This document shows positions 46,956-57,707 of a stretch of 64,000 nt of DNA, piece by piece. The DNA comes from Tritrichomonas musculus (Eukaryota; Parabasalia; Tritrichomonadida; Tritrichomonadidae), in NCBI GenBank assembly GCA_039105265.1, contig JAPFFF010000005.1, forward strand, positions 1,302,001 to 1,366,000. Direction: 5' to 3'. Made by a program: the position numbers and the translations under genes. The stretch's first letter is position 1, and every line of letters begins with the position of its first letter. The notes under the pieces are model-generated. The model worked only from the letters and a program-made list of their open reading frames with translations, ran no database searches and was not told where the DNA came from.

Positions 46956-48754
46956 AGGAATTTCCAAAATTTACTATTGATACATTTTAAATTATAAATA
47001 TAACAAAATTGGTAGTTGTAAATTAAAAAATAAATAATAATATATATTTATCCTTATTTATATTATAAATGATAGGTATAGCTTTTGAAATAAGCCTTGG
47101 TTTTTGTATTTACAATTGTATACATCTTGTCCGTTTAAAAATTACAATTGTAATTACAATTGTAAATACGTTATTTTCTCGATATTAGTTTTTTATTTTT
47201 ATCTTGATCTACAATTATTTTTTTATATTAAAAATGTTTTAAATAATTTAAAAATAAAAAGATAAAATAGTAAAATGTTTTTCAAATTAAATAATATTAT
47301 TTTTGATTCTTCATAAAATAAAAAAAAATTTATTCGCATTCAAAAAGTTTCATTGATACTACAAATCAAAAAATCGTTATTTTATGAAAAAAGACGTTAA
47401 AAAGACGTTTATAGTATTTGTGATGTAAAAAAAATAAGGCCTATTTTGAAATCTATCTGCCAATTTCTCAAGATTTTGCAAACAATTTACATGATAAATA
47501 ATGATTTGGACCAATCATAAATAAAAACTTGAAAAAAATCAAACAATTTATTATGGATATTTATCATTAGGACATTACAAATGACTTATCGATCAATAAA
47601 AAAATTTAAAATATTCATTTTTTAAGGGACCACTATCATATTTTTTTGTAAACATTTCAATATTGAAAAAACTCATAGAAAACAAAATTCAATGGTTATT
47701 ATTTCGGAAAAAGTTTAAAACTTTAAAATTTCACCATTCCGATCATTTTTGTAAAATTTTTACATCCTTTCAACTTTTAATTTTTTATTGAAAAAAGGGA
47801 ATAGGCTTAAAAGAAGAATAGAAATAAATGATATATAATTTATATAATTTATATATACCAAAATATAGCAAAAATACTCAAGAAATAATTTTTTTTAAGT
47901 CAATTAATTTTGTGATAACTCATAGAATTTTCAACACAGAATTTGATAGTGTTCCCTTAAAAATCAGTAAATTTTTCGAATCTTTTAAAATATAAATATT
48001 TATTAATTTTGTTTTTATTAATTAAATGTTATTTTTAATTATTTAAAAAATTCGTGATTTTATTCAATATAGACATAGATAAATGAATAATGTGTTAAAA
48101 TTTTATAAGATTTTATGAGTATTCAATTGGTTGACCACCCTCTTTCACCCAGAGGTACTGGTGCTCACTTCACATCAAACTTTTTGAATACTCAAACTTG
48201 ATTTTCCCATTTCATATTACTGATTATTGTTATAGCAGTGTATATCATTATATTTATGCCAACCAATTCGAATTTTCAACTGATATGAAGGAGATGATAT
48301 TATATTTTAAAACGATCATAATTCATATCCTATTTGTATTATGTAGGAATGAAGTATCAATTCATATTTATTATTATTAGTTGTTTATATTTAAGTGCTT
48401 TTCATAAGCCATAACTCAAATGATTAATGAAAAATAACAAAAAAAAAATCTCTATCACCAATAATTTAATATATATTAATGTTTGATTTTCAAAAACATG
48501 TTCATTTATTGTATCGTTTGATGCTTGATGATATTTCAAAAAAAATCAAAAAAGTGCTCCACCAATTCAGCTAGGATTCACTCTTTTTATTTGAATTGTT
48601 TTTTCGTACGTTAAAAAATAAACCATTCAATTATAAATCTCAACAAAAATGATGAAGAAAACTAATATCATTTATCATATTGTCATAAAAGCAGATAATT
48701 ATATTGAAAGTTTTTAAATATATCATTTAAAAGAATTTTTGTATTAATCAAATA

Positions 48755-49871
48755 CCCTTACAAATTAACTGTCATTTTTTTTTGCGGAATAAACGTACGT
48801 ATAATTTTCATTTAAAATTTTTAAAATTTTTTTTTGAATAAACTCAATTCAAAAAAGAATTGTCATTTACAAAACATATTATTTTTAATTTATAATTAGT
48901 AATCCTTTAGATTTTATTAGAAAGAAATATGCTTTATAAGAAAATCTTATTTTTTATGAAAAAGTGAATATAATCTAATTTTGAAAGAGTGATCGTAAAT
49001 CATAAAATTCACCCATTTTTTTATACAAGTTCCTTTGCTCAATTTCTACTTAAATCTTGCTTCTGAAACATCGAGACCAAAATATTATTACAGTTCCTAA
49101 GTGTATAGATGATCTCAATTCGTTGCTAATTCAAATTTGAAAGATTATTCGATGACGATATTTATTTTTTTCGATTCTTTTTAATTTTATGGTTTTTACT
49201 AAACATATTCTTTATAATCATTCTCTTATTATGCTTTTTATTTGACCCTTTTTGCTTTTTTTAATATTATTCCATAAAGATTTAAAATCGCTATAATTTG
49301 ATTAATTTGTGCTTCCAATGTGCGTTTTAGATAATACTTAAGTATAATACTTAAGTATGAATCTTAATTTTATATAATAATCACTCAAAAATTTCAATTT
49401 TAGCTTTTTTTAAATAAAAAAATATAGAAAAAGTCGATGAATAATGAGATTTATATTAAAAAAATGGTATAAATAAATTTAATATTATTTATAATTATAT
49501 TATAACTATAAATATTGGGATTTAATTCGAATTTTTTATTATTAAAAAAATTGCTAACGATTAAAAAAACAAAATTCGTTATAACTTGGGCATTAAATAA
49601 TATAGGATATAATGATTTAAATCCCCAAAGATTTTATCCAAATATTTGTTAAATATAAAGAAAAACCTCATTTACATGTAAAATCAATAATAAACGGTCA
49701 AAATTCTAATAAAAAAAAAATTATTTCAAAAAAATTCAATGGGAATAAAAAGAATTGTCAGATTTTGAGAGAGAAAGTAAAATTATTTGTGAGAAAATTT
49801 TTCAAAAATTTCTTCTTACGTTTACTCGTACGTTTATTCCGCAAAAAAAAATGACAGTTAATTTGTAAGGG
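48755..49871. mobile_element. Non-autonomous DNA transposon candidate with 45-bp perfect TIRs and TA flanks
   Basis: 48755-48799 is an exact reverse complement of 49827-49871 (starts CCCTTACAAATTAACTGTCA, ends CGTACG). Both ends abut TA, fitting a Tc1/mariner-type TA duplication. The 1.03-kb interior has no ORF of interest. The smaller element at 62759-63135 shares the terminal CCCTT and TA flanks. Confidence 0.7.
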
Positions 49872-50701
49872 TAATAAGATGAGTATAAATCTCGTAAAAA
49901 TTGTGATTTGAGGTAAATATAGATATATTCATATTTTATACGTTTATATAACGAAATTAATCACTATATTAATTATTGAACTTCCTTGAATTCAGCATTA
50001 AGTTACAAAATAAATTTGTGAGAAATATATATAAACCATTCAAATTTTTATGAAAAACAAAATTGATTTTATAGCTGAATCCGTGGAACAAAATTCAACA
50101 ATGTATAATATAAAAATAATTGTATATATATGTAAAATTAAAATACTTAATATCAAAAAGAAATAATTTTTTTTTTTTATGCGCTCATACCTTTGATTCC
50201 ATGAATCAATGATTCCCCAAAATCATAAATAAAAAAACTAAAAATTACTAAGATGTATGAATTAATATAAAAATAAATATTTAATTTAAAAAATATTAAA
50301 GTCCTTTTGGGGTTTTATGCGCACCAGAATCCAACTTGGGATATAAATCTTGGCAGATATGAAACCTAAAAAAAAAAACTTAAAAAATGAACTTTTTGGG
50401 TATTGGATAAATTGTGTTACGAGTGATTCATGCAAAATCTAGATTTAAAAAAGAGAAAAGTACAAACAAAATCAGTTAACTATTTTTTCTCATTTCTAAG
50501 ATAATCAGAAACGAACAAAATATTCAAGAAATGATGAAAGTAATTCAAATAAAATATTCAATTTTTGAATTAAAACGTTTTCATACTAATCGAAATAAAA
50601 TCTTTCAATTCTAACTAAACTATTGAATTAACAGAAGTTTTGAATAAGATCAAAAAATAATTATTTATTAAAAAGTTATTTCTAGAAATAATTCTTTCTT
50701 A

Positions 50702-51784
50702 ATGACGGATCGTGTTTTTGGAGGTCGTTATGCCCTCATCAAAAAAATAGGGGCAGGAAGTTTTGGTGAAATATATTATGGTGAAGATCGAAAGACAGGA
50801 AAAGGGGTTGCAATTAAGATCGAGCAATTAAAAACGCAAGTTCCACAGCTTAGCGCTGAATCAAAAATATATTCCATTTTATCCGGAGGAGTTAATGTAT
50901 GCAAGCTCTATTATTTTGGTATTGAAATCAAAACATGTGCAATGGTGATCGATTTTCTTGGAAAATCACTCGAATCTGCCAGGATTGAATGTGGAGGAAA
51001 ATTGTCTGTTAAGACGGTTTTGATGTTAGCTGATCAAATGATTTCATCAGTTCAATTTCTACATTGTTGCAATTTAATTCACCGCGATATCAAACCAGAT
51101 AATTTTATGATGGGTGTCAATGATACATCAAATCAAATTTTTCTTATCGATTTTGGTTTGGCAATGTTTTATCGGGATCCAAAAACAAATAATCATATTC
51201 CTTATTCTGAGCATAATTCTTTTGCAGGGACTGCAAGATATGCATCAATATCTTCACTTCGCGGTATTGGGCCAAGCCGTCGAGACGATTTGGAAGCATT
51301 AGCTTATGTATGGGCATACTTATTGCGAGGTAGCTTGCCTTGGATGAACGTTGTAGCCAATTCTCTTCAGGCTAAATATAGTCAAATTGTTTCAGTTAAA
51401 GCAAAGATAACGCCCGAACTGCTTTTTGACGGATTTCCATCAGAATTTGCCGACTATCTTAAAGAAGTAAGAGCATTAAAGTTTCAAGACGAACCTAATT
51501 ATGCCAAATATAGGAAAATGTTTCGTGATTCATTGGAAAAATTAGGATGTATTTATGATTATCAGTACGATTGGGTAATTGGACCACCAAAAATCAAATC
51601 AATTAGTGCATCAATATCAAAGAAAAATGATGATTTGCCACCAAGAAGGAATCAATTCAGAACCAAAAAGAAGCCTATTAAAATCGAATTAGAAAGCAGT
51701 CGTTTCAAGTCATCAGTTAACAAAAGAAGTCAATCTTCTAGACCAGTCATAAAATTCAAAAGTGCAGCTGAAAGTAATGATTAA
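50702..51784 (+). CDS. Casein kinase 1 family protein kinase
   Basis: The 360-residue protein has a CK1 kinase domain (about residues 9-285): GAGSFGEIYYGED, AIKIEQ, KTVLMLADQMISSVQFLH, HRDIKPDNFMMG, LIDFGLAMFYRDP and AGTARYASI, with the CK1 replacement of APE by SIN-like SIS. SRRDDLEAL and GSLPW are intact. The QGLKA motif after PW is replaced (MNVVA), a divergence from canonical CK1. A basic tail follows. CK1 acts in trafficking, cell-cycle and flagellar signalling. Confidence 0.92.
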   Translation: MTDRVFGGRYALIKKIGAGSFGEIYYGEDRKTGKGVAIKIEQLKTQVPQLSAESKIYSILSGGVNVCKLYYFGIEIKTCAMVIDFLGKSLESARIECGGKLSVKTVLMLADQMISSVQFLHCCNLIHRDIKPDNFMMGVNDTSNQIFLIDFGLAMFYRDPKTNNHIPYSEHNSFAGTARYASISSLRGIGPSRRDDLEALAYVWAYLLRGSLPWMNVVANSLQAKYSQIVSVKAKITPELLFDGFPSEFADYLKEVRALKFQDEPNYAKYRKMFRDSLEKLGCIYDYQYDWVIGPPKIKSISASISKKNDDLPPRRNQFRTKKKPIKIELESSRFKSSVNKRSQSSRPVIKFKSAAESND

Positions 51785-51963
51785 TTTTACTATCATTTGT
51801 TATTTTCATGTTATTACATTATTTGCATTGTCAAATATTATATTATGATTTTTGTATTTATTTTATGATTTTATCATTTAGATCTTACTTTTAAAAAAAT
51901 AATAAAATAAATAGATGAAAATATTAACTATTGAATTTTTTTTTCCTTTTTGAAATTTATTTA

Positions 51964-53976
51964 TTATATTGGCAAAAGTTCTCCATATGATGGACCATAA
52001 GTAATTTTGCATGGAATTGGCACTGTAAGGCCAATTTGGTCAGAACATTCTGCACTTGATTTCAAAGAATTGCATAAATCATCAAAATCTTTGGTTCCTG
52101 GTTTAATTTTTGTCCTAAAGAGCCATTCATCATGGAGCTGAAGAAGTGGCTCTATCAAACCTCCACATTTTTTCATTATTTGGAGTAGAGCAAATTTCAC
52201 AAAATCTGCAGCACTTCCTTGTATTTTGGTATTAATTGCCATTCTTTGATCTCTTTTCCGTTCAATGGCATTGTTACTCTGAATATTTGGCAAAAGCCTC
52301 TTTTTTCCACTTAAGGTTTGGACGTATCCATCTTTTGTTGCAAGAGCTGTTGTATTGGTAACAAAAGTTCTAATTCCTGGGAATGTTTTAAGTACTGCTT
52401 CAAGTTTTTGGCCTTTTTCAATTCCATCTTTTGTCCATCCTTTACCATATATTGTTGCATAAACAGCTTGCTTTATTTCTTCTCTTTGCTTTGATGTGAT
52501 TAGATCAATAGAGTTAACGTTATAGATTATCTGAGCAATATGTGAATGTAAATCTATTTCTGGTTGTGAACAAAGAGTACAAAAACTAGGATCCCTCGAA
52601 TAATGAGCTAAAATTCGCAATTCGAGTTGTGAATAATCGAGTGAAAGTAATATGTACTCTGAAGAAATGCATTTGGAATAAAATATTGATTGATCATCAG
52701 CAGGATTTGAATTAAAAGAATCGTTTGCAAGTTGGTTAGTTGGGCATGGTATAAAAAATGACCTGATATTTGTATCAAAGAAGTTTTCTTTGTTTTTTGG
52801 AATAGAGTCTCCTTTCTTAACTTGCTGGCTTGGAATGTTTTGAAGATTCGGAGATTTGGTAGAAATTCTTCCTGTCACTGTTGAGCAAACCATAAATATT
52901 GGATGAAGCCCTCCGTTTTCATCAGCAAAATCAGTAAATGAGAGCCAATTTGAAATTATTTTTTGTATTTTACGATATTGCAGTATTTTTTTTGCAATTG
53001 GATGATTAATTTTTTCTAAAACCATTGAATTAGTAGATGAGAATTCTTTATGAACTGTAACTCTATGACGAGAATCAATAGAAAATGTATTTTGAGGATT
53101 TGAATCAGGTGGTTGTATATGAAGATGATTGAATAAAATGTCGCTAACATCAAAAGGAGATAATATATTGAACTCGCATCCCGATATAGCGTATATTTCT
53201 TTCTCTAACTGCGACAAAATAGTTGATAATCTATTTTTTTCTTTTCCTATCTTATTAATATCTATAAACAATGAAGTCTGATGCATGTTTCCTAACAATC
53301 TAGCATGAGGTATTTCTATTTCATTTATCCATTTTAAATATTGTGATTGGGAAAGCAATGGTTCAAATATTGCTTTAAAAACTTCAAATAAATGAGGTAT
53401 TAATGTCGATGAATCCAAATTTGCAGAATTGTCTAACTTTTGATCCAAAATGTTCATTGAAACCAAATTTTCTGATTTTTCCAAGCATTCAGTATTGCAA
53501 AACCAAAGAGAAATAATTGGATCGAAAAAAAGAATTTCTGAACGAAAAAATGGATCGACAGAAAAAACCCATGAAGAATTTGGCAAAAAATGAACGCAGT
53601 TTTCCGAAAAATGAATGTCAGCTGTATCTCCATAAACAATACTATCGCCATTGATTGTGTGAATAATAACTTTAGTTATATTATTATCAGATTGGATTTT
53701 ATGTTTTCCGTATATTAAATTTGTTAGATTTTCTGTTTGAACTTCCCAAATAATATATCCATCAATATCATAATGAATGATTTTAGTTTGTCCTAAGTAT
53801 TCTTCATTTGCATTTGAGAAATTGTCAATATTTAATTCATCAAATTGGTCACTATCAGAGTTCAGAAAAGAATGTTGGTGGGCAGACTGCCCTTCAATAG
53901 GAAGAGGAGGAATCTCCCCTTTCCAGCTAGGAAAAACAAATTTGAATAAGAGCTCATATGGAAATTCGTCAGTCAT
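51964..53976 (-). CDS. Family A DNA polymerase (Pol theta/nu type) without helicase domain
   Basis: The 670-residue protein ends in a family A polymerase domain. Motif A is SLDYSQLELRILAHYSRDP (about residue 445). Motif B is REEIKQAVYATIYGKG, with the conserved Arg, Lys and Tyr-Gly and a tyrosine at the Taq Phe667 position. Motif C is LQLHDEWLF (about residue 613). RMAINTKIQGSAAD, NLQNIPSQ and GRISTKSPN are also typical. The motif spacing and KQ.xY..IYG form fit Pol theta and Pol nu. The first about 300 residues are poorly conserved and no superfamily 2 helicase precedes it. Expected role: nuclear repair or translesion synthesis. Its 5' end is close to a divergent PHD-finger gene. Confidence 0.9.
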   Translation of the reverse strand: MTDEFPYELLFKFVFPSWKGEIPPLPIEGQSAHQHSFLNSDSDQFDELNIDNFSNANEEYLGQTKIIHYDIDGYIIWEVQTENLTNLIYGKHKIQSDNNITKVIIHTINGDSIVYGDTADIHFSENCVHFLPNSSWVFSVDPFFRSEILFFDPIISLWFCNTECLEKSENLVSMNILDQKLDNSANLDSSTLIPHLFEVFKAIFEPLLSQSQYLKWINEIEIPHARLLGNMHQTSLFIDINKIGKEKNRLSTILSQLEKEIYAISGCEFNILSPFDVSDILFNHLHIQPPDSNPQNTFSIDSRHRVTVHKEFSSTNSMVLEKINHPIAKKILQYRKIQKIISNWLSFTDFADENGGLHPIFMVCSTVTGRISTKSPNLQNIPSQQVKKGDSIPKNKENFFDTNIRSFFIPCPTNQLANDSFNSNPADDQSIFYSKCISSEYILLSLDYSQLELRILAHYSRDPSFCTLCSQPEIDLHSHIAQIIYNVNSIDLITSKQREEIKQAVYATIYGKGWTKDGIEKGQKLEAVLKTFPGIRTFVTNTTALATKDGYVQTLSGKKRLLPNIQSNNAIERKRDQRMAINTKIQGSAADFVKFALLQIMKKCGGLIEPLLQLHDEWLFRTKIKPGTKDFDDLCNSLKSSAECSDQIGLTVPIPCKITYGPSYGELLPI

Positions 53977-54023
53977 ATTTTAAAACAAAAACATAGTCAT
54001 AACATCAAAAAGCAAAAAATTTG

Positions 54024-54683
54024 ATGTTTATAAATCAAATGATTTGTGAACTTTTTGAAAATTCAGCTTTAGAACGATCAAAATTTATTCAAATTTTTCT
54101 ACAAAAAAGTCTAATGAGTGATTCTCAAAGTAATGAATCTGACACAAAAAAAGCTCTTATTGATGCAATGGCTCAAATAATACCATCTATTCCAGACTTT
54201 AGTTGTACAAATGAAGACATTGATATGTCAAACCCAGAAAACTTTTCCAAACCTCCAAAAATACATAATCAAGTTGTAAATGTACGTTGTATTTGTAAAT
54301 TAAAACATGAAACTGGTGATATGATCCAATGTCAATCATGTCAAAATTGGCTTCATGCGAACTGCATTCATCTTAAAAATAGTCAACAAGTTAATTCATA
54401 CATATGTATATATTGCCAATATGATGTTTCTCTAACAGTTAGAAATTTTATTACAAGTCAAGCAAGCAAGTTTCGAAATGTTTTAGAACAAATTTCCAAT
54501 CAATCAGAAACCACAAGTGTTAAAGATAAACCAATAATTCCACCATTGCTAAAGATGATACAAGAAATAGAAAGATCTCTCAAAATGATTCCTTCATTTT
54601 TGCCTCTAAATGAAAACTCTTCACAAGAAGAAAGTGAGTTTTATGATGATGATGACGAAGGCTCAAACGAAGGAGATGCTTAA
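54024..54683 (+). CDS. PHD-finger protein
   Basis: The 219-residue product (first ATG 54024; a second in-frame ATG at 54114 gives a more typical MSDSQSNESD start) has one PHD finger at about residues 92-136: RCICKLKHETGDMIQCQSC, WLHANCIHL and YICIYCQ, with the C4-H-C3 pattern complete. The helix-rich flanks and acidic C-terminus (DDDDEGSNEGD) have no further domain. PHD fingers read histone H3 tails, often trimethylated Lys4; the aromatic residue in NWLHANC fits that class. The gene is divergent from the DNA polymerase gene with only 47 bp between the first ATGs. Confidence 0.82.
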   Translation: MFINQMICELFENSALERSKFIQIFLQKSLMSDSQSNESDTKKALIDAMAQIIPSIPDFSCTNEDIDMSNPENFSKPPKIHNQVVNVRCICKLKHETGDMIQCQSCQNWLHANCIHLKNSQQVNSYICIYCQYDVSLTVRNFITSQASKFRNVLEQISNQSETTSVKDKPIIPPLLKMIQEIERSLKMIPSFLPLNENSSQEESEFYDDDDEGSNEGDA

Positions 54684-55063
54684 CTGTATAGAAAAATTGA
54701 TAATTTAACTGTTATTAGAGGTATCATTTTAAGAGAAAAGAATATTGATCACCAAATATCTTATGTGATTTTCCTTAATTTATTCTTTCACTAATTTTGT
54801 TCGTATTTTATTTTGTAAAATAAAGAGAAGTGTTAATTTTAATTATTTAAATTGAAATTCTGAAAAATGATATTGTCAATAAAAAGTAAAAGCAAAGCAA
54901 TCGAAAATATTTTTTAACAAACAAATAATAATACTAAATAAATGATAGAAATATCTCTCCTTCAAAAAGAAGAAGAGATGCAGCAAAGCATCTAATTTCA
55001 CTTGATAAATTCTAAAACTTCTAGTAATAGAATTACAGTTGAAAATTAGATAATAAAAAACTC
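54684..55063. other. Convergent intergenic region, no gene seen
   Basis: This 380-bp AT-rich spacer lies between the converging PHD and CK1 genes. No repeat, RNA or terminator-like structure stands out beyond A/T runs. Confidence 0.45.
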
Positions 55064-56350
55064 TTAGTCTGGCTCATTAAGTTGAATTGGTCTTCTTGAT
55101 TGATAAACTCTGGGTGGAATTTGCGGACGGTTGATTCGAGGCGTTAGGCCGCCATTGTTGTGATATCTTTGATTAGGAAGTGCAGTTCTGAGCCTGTTTC
55201 CTTCTGTCCTAGTTGAAAGCATAAACGAATTCTTTTGTGTTGGGCTTACTTTCTGGTTGACATTATCACGTCTGCTATTTTGATTCCTATTCAAATTTGT
55301 GTTAACGTTAAGATTGTATCTCCTTGAAAAGCGCTGATAAAAATGGTCTTGGTTTGGTTGTCTAGGTTGAAATCGGGCATTTGGTTTTTTCCTTTTGGAT
55401 TGCTGAGTTGATGGTTCTGGTTCAACTGGCAAATGCGGTTCGAGCCAATCATATTTGTAATCATATGAAAATCCAGAATTAATAAAGAGCTGCCTAAACA
55501 TATGACGATATTCTGAATAGTGTGGTTCGTCTTCAAATCCTAATTTCCGAACCATTTTTAAATAATCTGCGAATTGGTGTGGTAAGCCATCACATAATTC
55601 ATCAATTGACGTTTTTCGTTTCATGTTGAGTATTTTTTCTAATTTTTGATTATTATCTCGGGCTTGAAGTCCTTGCCATGGTAATTTTCCTTTTAATAAA
55701 TATACGAAAACGTATCCAAGAGATTCCATATCATCTCTCCTGCTTTGTTCAACGCCTCTCATTGCATTAACCGATGCATATCGTGCAGTTCCGGTTAATG
55801 ATTTATTATCTTCATAATCAATATGTTTCAACGTGTTGGGATCTCTATATTGTTTTGCTAAACCGAAATCAATTATATAAAGTTTGTTGCTATTATTACT
55901 TCCGTTAATACCTATAACAAAATTGTCCGGTTTCACATCTCTGTGTATATAATTTCTATGATGAAAAAATTGAATACATTGAAGCATTTGTTCAACTAGC
56001 ATCAAAACGGTTTTAAGCGAAAAAGGTGTTGGTTGAAGGGTGCCACTTTTAGCTATAGATCCAGTCATTAAAATATCTTCCATTGATCTTCCGAGTAGAT
56101 CAATTGCCATCATATTATAATGATGGTCAGAACCATAATAATAATAGGTTGGAATATTTACGCCTTTTTCCATGCAATTATAAATATGAGCTTCATGCTC
56201 AAGTTGGGGGGCGCTGAGATGATTTGATTCTAATTTTAAAGCAACCATTTTATGGTTTAAAAGATCTTCAGCACAATATATTTCGCCAAAGCTTCCCCCG
56301 CCAATTCTGTAACGAAGATTAAAACGATTGGACAGAGTTTTGTTCTCCAT
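55064..56350 (-). CDS. Casein kinase 1 family protein kinase with basic Asn/Arg-rich tail
   Basis: The start at 56350 is the first ATG; the frame upstream begins with TTG. The 428-residue protein has a CK1 domain (about residues 8-300): GGGSFGEIYCAED, ALKLESN, KTVLMLVEQMLQCIQFFH, HRDVKPDNFVIG, IDFGLAKQYRDP, GTARYASVNA, SRRDDMESLGYV and GKLPWQGLQA. This copy keeps the canonical QGL motif, unlike the CK1 at 50702-51784. A 130-residue Asn/Arg/Gln/Pro-rich disordered tail follows and may localise it. Confidence 0.92.
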   Translation of the reverse strand: MENKTLSNRFNLRYRIGGGSFGEIYCAEDLLNHKMVALKLESNHLSAPQLEHEAHIYNCMEKGVNIPTYYYYGSDHHYNMMAIDLLGRSMEDILMTGSIAKSGTLQPTPFSLKTVLMLVEQMLQCIQFFHHRNYIHRDVKPDNFVIGINGSNNSNKLYIIDFGLAKQYRDPNTLKHIDYEDNKSLTGTARYASVNAMRGVEQSRRDDMESLGYVFVYLLKGKLPWQGLQARDNNQKLEKILNMKRKTSIDELCDGLPHQFADYLKMVRKLGFEDEPHYSEYRHMFRQLFINSGFSYDYKYDWLEPHLPVEPEPSTQQSKRKKPNARFQPRQPNQDHFYQRFSRRYNLNVNTNLNRNQNSRRDNVNQKVSPTQKNSFMLSTRTEGNRLRTALPNQRYHNNGGLTPRINRPQIPPRVYQSRRPIQLNEPD

Positions 56351-57707
56351 CAAAAAAATATATTTCAATTGTGTATTTTGTAAAAATTGTATTTATTCAA
56401 TTTTCTGATTTTAACCGATATGCAATTTTGAAAGTAGGCATTGAAAATAACGAGTTTTTCAAATAAGAGATCTTCTCAAAAGACGAAAATAAACATTTAT
56501 TCAATTGAATAAAAAGAAGAAATATCATTTATATAAATCAAAATAGTTTTAAAATCTTTAAAAAGGGGGAAAAAAAATTATACAAATTATTGGTTATTTT
56601 TAGCATATTTTGAAATATTATAAATAAACAATTATTTTTTTAATATATTTACATTTTAAATATAGCATTTTAATTTTATATTAAATTTAAAATTTGAAAT
56701 TAATTTTATTTATCAATATAATTTTAAAATCGACAAATATTGATTATTTGGAAATTGAGAAGATTTTATTTCAATTTATTTTTTGCCCAAGAAATTCAAA
56801 AAAAAAACGTATCCATTTGTTTACATTTTTCCTTAAAAATATTTCATGTTATCCAATTAAATATATAAATATATTATTAACAACTCATATGAAGCATTAA
56901 TTTGTTTGTTTTAACCAGAAATATATCTTATATTGCCAAAACAAAAATATACGTTTGCATCTAATATTTGTATAATATCTTGATAAAAATTAATTATTTT
57001 CCAAAATAGTTTTAAAAATATTTTATATTTTATAATACTACTATTTTATATTTTTATTTCAATAGATATTTTATTCAAAAACAATTTGTTTCTCGTTGTG
57101 ATTGTAAACAAAATATTATGAGTTATTAAAATAATACGTGAAATAAAGTTTTAATTCATGCGTAGAACTATAATCATATAAATATTCATATTAATTAAGT
57201 GAACCTTTTTGGAAAATTTGAATTTTTTAATAATTGTGATACTTCACAAAAATTGAAATATTTATTAAATATATTTATTACACAAATTTTTGCATTCTTT
57301 TATTTCATTTCATTCTTTATCACTAATTCTAAAAATCAATTAATTAAATGCCAACAGATGAATATAATTAAATAAGTAATGATTTATTTCTTATTGACAT
57401 TTTTTTTTAATGAAATTCGAAAAGATATAAAAATCAAATTAATTTCAAACGGACACTATATTGAATGAATCTATTTATGTAAACTATTTAAAAATCTCAA
57501 CATAAATCTTTAAAGATATTATGGAAAATTTATCAAATATAGTAATTTACTTTTAATATAGTTTAGAGGTATTTTAAAAAATATTATAATATAATAATTG
57601 AGCATAAATAATATGTTTTTAATTGAAATTTTATCATTCTTTCAGAAAATGTTCGTTTTAATTTGAGAAAAAGTGCAAATATAAATACCGTTTTTTAAAT
57701 TCCGCTT
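56351..57707. other. AT-rich divergent intergenic region
   Basis: This 1.36-kb region lies between the CK1 and IFT122 genes and contains both promoters. It is very AT-rich; no RNA gene, long repeat or credible ORF is seen. TTCGTTTTAATTTG lies about 55 bp before the IFT122 ATG. Confidence 0.45.

Larger units (their letters stand above)
46903..50701. other. 3.8-kb AT-rich gene desert
   Basis: No credible gene is present. The stretch holds a hairpin (46916-46955), an 80-bp segment of less biased composition bounded by GAGTATTCAA/TTGAATACTC (48118-48195), and the inverted-repeat element at 48755-49871. The remainder is A/T homopolymer-rich sequence. Confidence 0.5.
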
